Shown here in pieces: positions 8,041-10,840 of a DNA stretch of 10,840 nucleotides. The stretch is from the NCBI GenBank assembly GCA_019105125.1, contig JAHRWO010000255.1, forward strand, positions 1 through 10,840. The letters are read 5' to 3'. Position 1 is the first letter of the stretch. Each line of letters opens with the position of its first letter. The position numbers and the translations under genes were made by a program. The notes beneath the pieces were generated by a model that saw only the letters and a program-made list of their open reading frames with translations, ran no database searches and had not been told where the DNA came from. The stretch comes from Flavobacterium sp. Lineage in GTDB: Bacteria > Bacteroidota > Bacteroidia > Flavobacteriales > Flavobacteriaceae.

Positions 8041-8799
8041 CTAATAAATAAAATGTTCTTCTGGAAATGCTTCGCCTCCAAAAAGATAAACCGTAGTGTT
8101 TTCAGCCATTTCAAAAGCACAGAGCGAACTTTCCTTTGCGATTAAGATTTGTTTACTTTCATATCGATTACCATCATTGATAATACTTCCCTCTAAAATA
8201 TATAGAGCGACTTCTCCATATAATTCTTTACCAATATTTAAAGAAGTTTTTTCATTGCTTTTAATTTCAATAAAATATAATGGACTATGAACGGGTACTG
8301 GCGATTTTCTTCCAAAAGCTTCACCTGCAATTAGTTTGAAATTCACGTTATCTTCTTTCCAATGCGGAATATATTCTGCTTCTATATGAGAAAATGAAGG
8401 TTCGCAATTTTCTAAATGTTTAGGTAATGCAACCCAAATTTGTAATCCATGCAAACTTTTATCCGTGGTTCTTAAATATTCAGGGGTACGTTCTGAATGT
8501 ACGACTCCTTTTCCAGCAGTCATCCAATTTACCGCTCCAGGTTGAATTTCTACTTCAGTTCCTAAACTATCGCGATGCATAATTGCGCCCTCAAATAAAT
8601 ACGTTAGGGTAGAAAGACCAATGTGAGGATGGGGTGGAACATCTAAATTTTGGTATTCTTTTAGTTTTGCTGGCCCCATATGATCGATAAATACAAAAGG
8701 ACCTACCGCTCTTTTTTCTTTAAAAGGGAGTAAGCGTCCGACTAAAAAGTTTCCAATATCGGCTGCTCTTTCTTCTATGATGAGTTGAATGTTTGACAT
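8041..8799 (-). CDS. Pirin-family cupin protein, shortened by an internal stop
   Basis: 252 aa as read, in place of about 294 aa if the TAG at 8041-8043 were sense. Pirins are two-domain cupins that bind a metal, usually iron; some bacterial ones show quercetin 2,3-dioxygenase activity, others affect metabolism or stress responses. The N-terminal cupin is intact: F-I-D-H-M-G-P (37-43), P-P-H-P-H-I-G-L (55-62) and G-V-V-H-S-E-R (98-104) give the expected ligands H57, H59, H101 and E103, at almost the same numbers as human pirin. The second cupin runs from about 160 to the stop and ends F-G-G-E-A-F-P-E-E-H-F-I-Y. Only the terminal segment after the second cupin is lost, so the metal site should survive, but folding may suffer. 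The gene is convergent with aroC. The start ATG is supported by the usual beginning of the family. No clear promoter is seen. Confidence 0.8.
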   Translation of the reverse strand: MSNIQLIIEERAADIGNFLVGRLLPFKEKRAVGPFVFIDHMGPAKLKEYQNLDVPPHPHIGLSTLTYLFEGAIMHRDSLGTEVEIQPGAVNWMTAGKGVVHSERTPEYLRTTDKSLHGLQIWVALPKHLENCEPSFSHIEAEYIPHWKEDNVNFKLIAGEAFGRKSPVPVHSPLYFIEIKSNEKTSLNIGKELYGEVALYILEGSIINDGNRYESKQILIAKESSLCAFEMAENTTVYLFGGEAFPEEHFIY

Positions 8800-8867
8800 G
8801 CAATGCGGGTAATTAGTTAGTAGTGAAAATAGAATAGTAAATTTAAGGATTTAAATGAAAGGAATAA

Positions 8868-8897
8868 AAAAATCCGAAACTTTCGAATCGGATTTTT
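8868..8897 (-). terminator. Intrinsic terminator downstream of the DUF4293 gene
   Basis: A 10-bp stem, AAAAATCCGA (8868-8877) with TCGGATTTTT (8888-8897), around a 10-base loop. On the minus strand the hairpin is followed by a run of seven T (TTTTTTT, 8872-8866), and it starts 28 bases after the DUF4293 stop. The opposite orientation has five T, but no plus-strand gene needs it. It also separates DUF4293 from the pirin gene. Confidence 0.85.
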
Positions 8898-8925
8898 CTC
8901 GCACTAATAAACTAAGATGATAGGT

Positions 8926-9336
8926 TTATCGTAATCGATCGACAGATTTTACGAGATCTTCATCCTTTTTTATTGCCTTGTTTGCCAAGACTAATAAAAC
9001 GATAGAAATTGCAGGAAGAAACATCCCAATACCCTTCTCAGAAACCATAGTTTCTCCGGATAAGTTTAGTGAACGATACACAAAAAATCCTAGTAAAATA
9101 AAGTTAAATATCATGTTCAATCTGTTTAAAACAAATTGATTTTGTCTCTTTTTAAAATTTAAAATACTATAAACTGCTAATAAAGCAGAAACTACAAATA
9201 AAACAATGTACAACAAAGAAGAGGTAAAAAATACTTCCTTTTTGTCAAAAGTAGTCCATAATGAAAAGGCAAAAGGCAAAGCTCCCATCACAATTGCGCT
9301 GATTGCCATGTAAACCGTTTGAATTCTTTGTATCAT
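8926..9336 (-). CDS. DUF4293 family membrane protein
   Basis: 136 aa with four predicted transmembrane segments at about residues 8-26, 37-56, 72-90 and 103-118. It begins M-I-Q-R-I-Q-T-V-Y and ends A-N-K-A-I-K-K-D-E-D-L-V-K-S-V-D-R-L-R; both ends are strongly characteristic of DUF4293, a Bacteroidota-specific inner-membrane family of unknown function. The positively charged, well-conserved cytosolic tail suggests a contact surface, but that is inference. The gene is divergent from rho, an arrangement I recall as common in this phylum. A minus-strand TATTTTTG (9365-9358) is an exact -7 match 21 bases before the start. The gene has its own terminator and appears monocistronic. Confidence 0.88.
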   Translation of the reverse strand: MIQRIQTVYMAISAIVMGALPFAFSLWTTFDKKEVFFTSSLLYIVLFVVSALLAVYSILNFKKRQNQFVLNRLNMIFNFILLGFFVYRSLNLSGETMVSEKGIGMFLPAISIVLLVLANKAIKKDEDLVKSVDRLR

Positions 9337-9357
9337 TATCTAGTGTAATTTGTTCAG

Positions 9358-9365
9358 CAAAAATA
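9358..9365 (-). promoter_or_regulatory. Possible -7 promoter element for the DUF4293 gene
   Basis: On the minus strand the bases read TATTTTTG, matching TAnnTTTG exactly, 21 bases upstream of the ATG. No TTG is found at the usual distance upstream, so the promoter call rests on the -7 motif and its position alone. Confidence 0.35.
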
Positions 9366-9388
9366 GTATTTCTTTTTAATTAAAACTA

Positions 9389-9418
9389 TTGTCATATTCA
9401 AATTTATTCGTAATATTG
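9389..9418 (+). promoter_or_regulatory. Probable rho promoter (Bacteroidota -33/-7 type)
   Basis: TTG at 9389-9391, then exactly 19 bases, then TAATATTG at 9411-9418, which differs from TAnnTTTG at one position. This is the only place in the window where both promoter elements appear at the ideal spacing. Transcription would start near 9423-9426, giving an untranslated leader of about 100 bases before the rho start codon at 9523. Confidence 0.55.
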
Positions 9419-9430
9419 CAATGTATTAGT

Positions 9431-9460
9431 CGTAAGTACTTCATTCTTCGACACCTTACG
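9431..9460 (+). promoter_or_regulatory. Hairpin in the rho leader
   Basis: CGTAAG (9431-9436) can pair with CTTACG (9455-9460) around an 18-base loop, just after the inferred transcription start. The stem is only 6 bp and the loop is large, so it may be chance. A T-rich run follows at about 9478-9493. rho genes in other bacteria are autoregulated through their leaders, which is the reason to record it. Confidence 0.25.
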
Positions 9461-9522
9461 TCTCAAATAAATCTATCATTTTTTTATTTTTATTCTATCA
9501 ACAATTTATTCAACTTATATCC

Positions 9523-10840
9523 ATGTTTGATATTGAAGTATTAAAGGAGATGAAACTCTCTGATTTACAAGAAATTGCTAAAGTTGCAAAAATCAATAAA
9601 TACCGTTCGCTCAAAAAAGATGATTTGGTATATATGATACTCGATTTGCAAGCAGCACAGCCCGAGGTTATTAAATCAGATTTGACTCCTGAACAACCTA
9701 CAGAAAAACCTAAAGAAAAAAGAGCAAGAATTGCTTCTAAGGAAACTACTAAAGCACCAATACTCAAAAAAGAGGTGGCTGCAAAATCTCTTGAAAAAGA
9801 AGTAGTTAAACAATCTGAAGAAAAAATTGCAGAAGCGGTTTCTGAAGTAGTACAAAAGCCAACACCGAAACAACCCAAGAAAGATTTTAAGACAAAAAAA
9901 ACGTCAACAGAATCAACAAAAGAAGTTAAACCCTCACCAGAGACAGCAACTACAGAAAAAGTTGTTACCGAAACTTCTCCAAATGAAAAAACTCAGCCTA
10001 AAAATCCTAATCATAAGGCTAATCAAAATAACCCCAACCATCCTGATTACAAAAAAAATAATCCTTCAGAAGGAAACACTGGGAACACACCAACTACCAA
10101 CAAAAATCCACATCAAAATAAAAAGCCAAATTTCAGAGAACCTGATTATGAGTTCGATGGTATAATCGAAAGTGAAGGCGTTTTAGAAATGATGCCTGAT
10201 GGTTATGGTTTTTTACGTTCGTCAGATTATAACTATTTAGCTTCTCCAGATGATATTTATTTGTCAACGTCCCAAATTCGTTTGTTCGGATTAAAAACAG
10301 GAGATACGGTTAAAGGGGTAGTGCGTCCTCCGAAAGAGGGAGAAAAGTACTTCCCATTAGTAAAAGTATTAAAAATCAACGGTCATGACCCACAAGTGGT
10401 GCGTGATAGGATTTCATTCGAACATTTAACTCCAGTTTTCCCAACAGAAAAATTCAATTTAGCAGAACGTAATAGTACGGTTTCAACGCGTATTATTGAT
10501 TTGTTTTCACCAATTGGAAAAGGGCAACGTGGTATGATTGTAGCCCAACCAAAAACGGGTAAAACCATGTTGTTAAAAGATGTTGCGAATGCTATTGCTG
10601 CTAATCATCCAGAAGTTTATCTAATTGTTTTATTAATTGATGAACGTCCGGAAGAGGTGACCGATATGCAACGTAGCGTTCGTGGAGAAGTTATTGCTTC
10701 AACTTTCGACAGAGAGCCACAAGAACATGTTAAGATTGCCAATATTGTATTAGAAAAAGCAAAGCGTTTAGTAGAGTGCGGTCACGATGTAGTGATTTTA
10801 TTAGACTCGATTACACGTTTAGCTAGAGCTTACAATACGG
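9523..10840 (+). CDS. rho: Transcription termination factor Rho with a long disordered insert (3' end outside the window)
   Basis: 439 codons and one base, open at the right edge. Rho is a hexameric RNA-dependent ATPase/helicase that ends transcription at factor-dependent sites. Residues 1-45 ([20 protein letters not shown]) are the SAP-like Rho N-terminal domain. Residues about 46-207 are a low-complexity insert: Lys/Glu/Thr-rich to about 155, then Asn/Pro/His/Lys-rich. Residues about 210-285 are the cold-shock-like RNA-binding domain with D-G-Y-G-F-L-R (226-232). The ATPase domain follows: P-loop A-Q-P-K-T-G-K-T (341-348), [10 protein letters not shown] (371-380) and Walker [14 protein letters not shown] (423-435). 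E. coli Rho is 419 aa in all; here the window ends at the equivalent of about two-thirds of that protein, so roughly 150 residues are missing. The start matches the canonical Flavobacteriaceae N-terminus. Confidence 0.97.
   Translation, partial: MFDIEVLKEMKLSDLQEIAKVAKINKYRSLKKDDLVYMILDLQAAQPEVIKSDLTPEQPTEKPKEKRARIASKETTKAPILKKEVAAKSLEKEVVKQSEEKIAEAVSEVVQKPTPKQPKKDFKTKKTSTESTKEVKPSPETATTEKVVTETSPNEKTQPKNPNHKANQNNPNHPDYKKNNPSEGNTGNTPTTNKNPHQNKKPNFREPDYEFDGIIESEGVLEMMPDGYGFLRSSDYNYLASPDDIYLSTSQIRLFGLKTGDTVKGVVRPPKEGEKYFPLVKVLKINGHDPQVVRDRISFEHLTPVFPTEKFNLAERNSTVSTRIIDLFSPIGKGQRGMIVAQPKTGKTMLLKDVANAIAANHPEVYLIVLLIDERPEEVTDMQRSVRGEVIASTFDREPQEHVKIANIVLEKAKRLVECGHDVVILLDSITRLARAYNT

Noticed and set aside
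8041..8043. Programmed recoding of the pirin TAG, such as pyrrolysine insertion
   Set aside because: Pyrrolysine machinery is not known in Flavobacteriaceae, no recoding element is visible, and a single TGG-to-TAG change is the simpler explanation.
7929..8120. Minus-strand open frame (63 codons) across the pirin stop
   Set aside because: It is in a different frame from pirin. The pirin frame itself continues with recognisable family sequence through the same bases, so this frame is a shadow.
9510..9878. Minus-strand open frame rich in Ser, Cys and Phe opposite the start of rho
   Set aside because: It lies antisense to the Lys/Glu/Ala-rich part of rho; its composition simply mirrors those codons, and no family features are visible.
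1..10840. Mobile element, CRISPR array, defence island or tRNA genes
   Set aside because: No direct-repeat arrays, transposase or integrase motifs, terminal inverted repeats or tRNA-like folds were seen; the genes are ordinary core and envelope functions with uniform base composition.

Overview
The window is AT-rich chromosomal DNA from a member of the Bacteroidota, most likely Flavobacterium or a close relative in the Flavobacteriaceae. The evidence is the gene content: a NagZ-type GH3 enzyme fused to a serine hydrolase, bacillithiol BshA, a DUF4293 gene divergent from rho, and a Rho protein with a long disordered insert. Start codons are preceded by A/T-rich sequence rather than Shine-Dalgarno motifs, and several leaders carry the Bacteroidota -7 element TAnnTTTG. 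Genes are intact apart from two cut by the window ends and one broken by a stop codon. I see no transposase, integrase, phage gene, CRISPR array, tRNA or rRNA, and no gene-free stretch longer than about 185 bases.

Layout. 2-142 (+) is the tail of phosphoserine phosphatase (serB). 286-3204 (+) is a 972-aa exported GH3/beta-lactamase-fold fusion, probably for muropeptide breakdown. 3244-3699 (+) is a DUF1801 protein. 3764-4900 (+) is bshA, overlapping by 8 bases a PrcB-domain lipoprotein gene (4893-5318, +). A strong two-way terminator at 5320-5346 separates these from two minus-strand envelope genes: a small outer-membrane beta-barrel (5352-5855) and an unrecognised lipoprotein (5908-6711). 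Divergent from the lipoprotein is aroC (6852-7913, +). It ends one base from the distal end of a minus-strand pirin gene (7915-8799) that contains an in-frame TAG at 8041-8043. A minus-strand terminator (8868-8897) follows the DUF4293 membrane-protein gene (8926-9336, -). The 186-base divergent region then leads to rho (9523 to the window end, +).

How the genes relate. This is mostly core-genome housekeeping: serine and chorismate biosynthesis, thiol redox buffering, cell-wall turnover, envelope proteins and transcription termination. I find no new multi-gene system. The points most worth a second look are the amber codon replacing an expected tryptophan in pirin, the roughly 160-residue low-complexity insert in Rho, the single-chain NagZ/AmiE-like enzyme with an unusual four-cysteine cluster, and the well-spaced promoter and leader hairpin ahead of rho.
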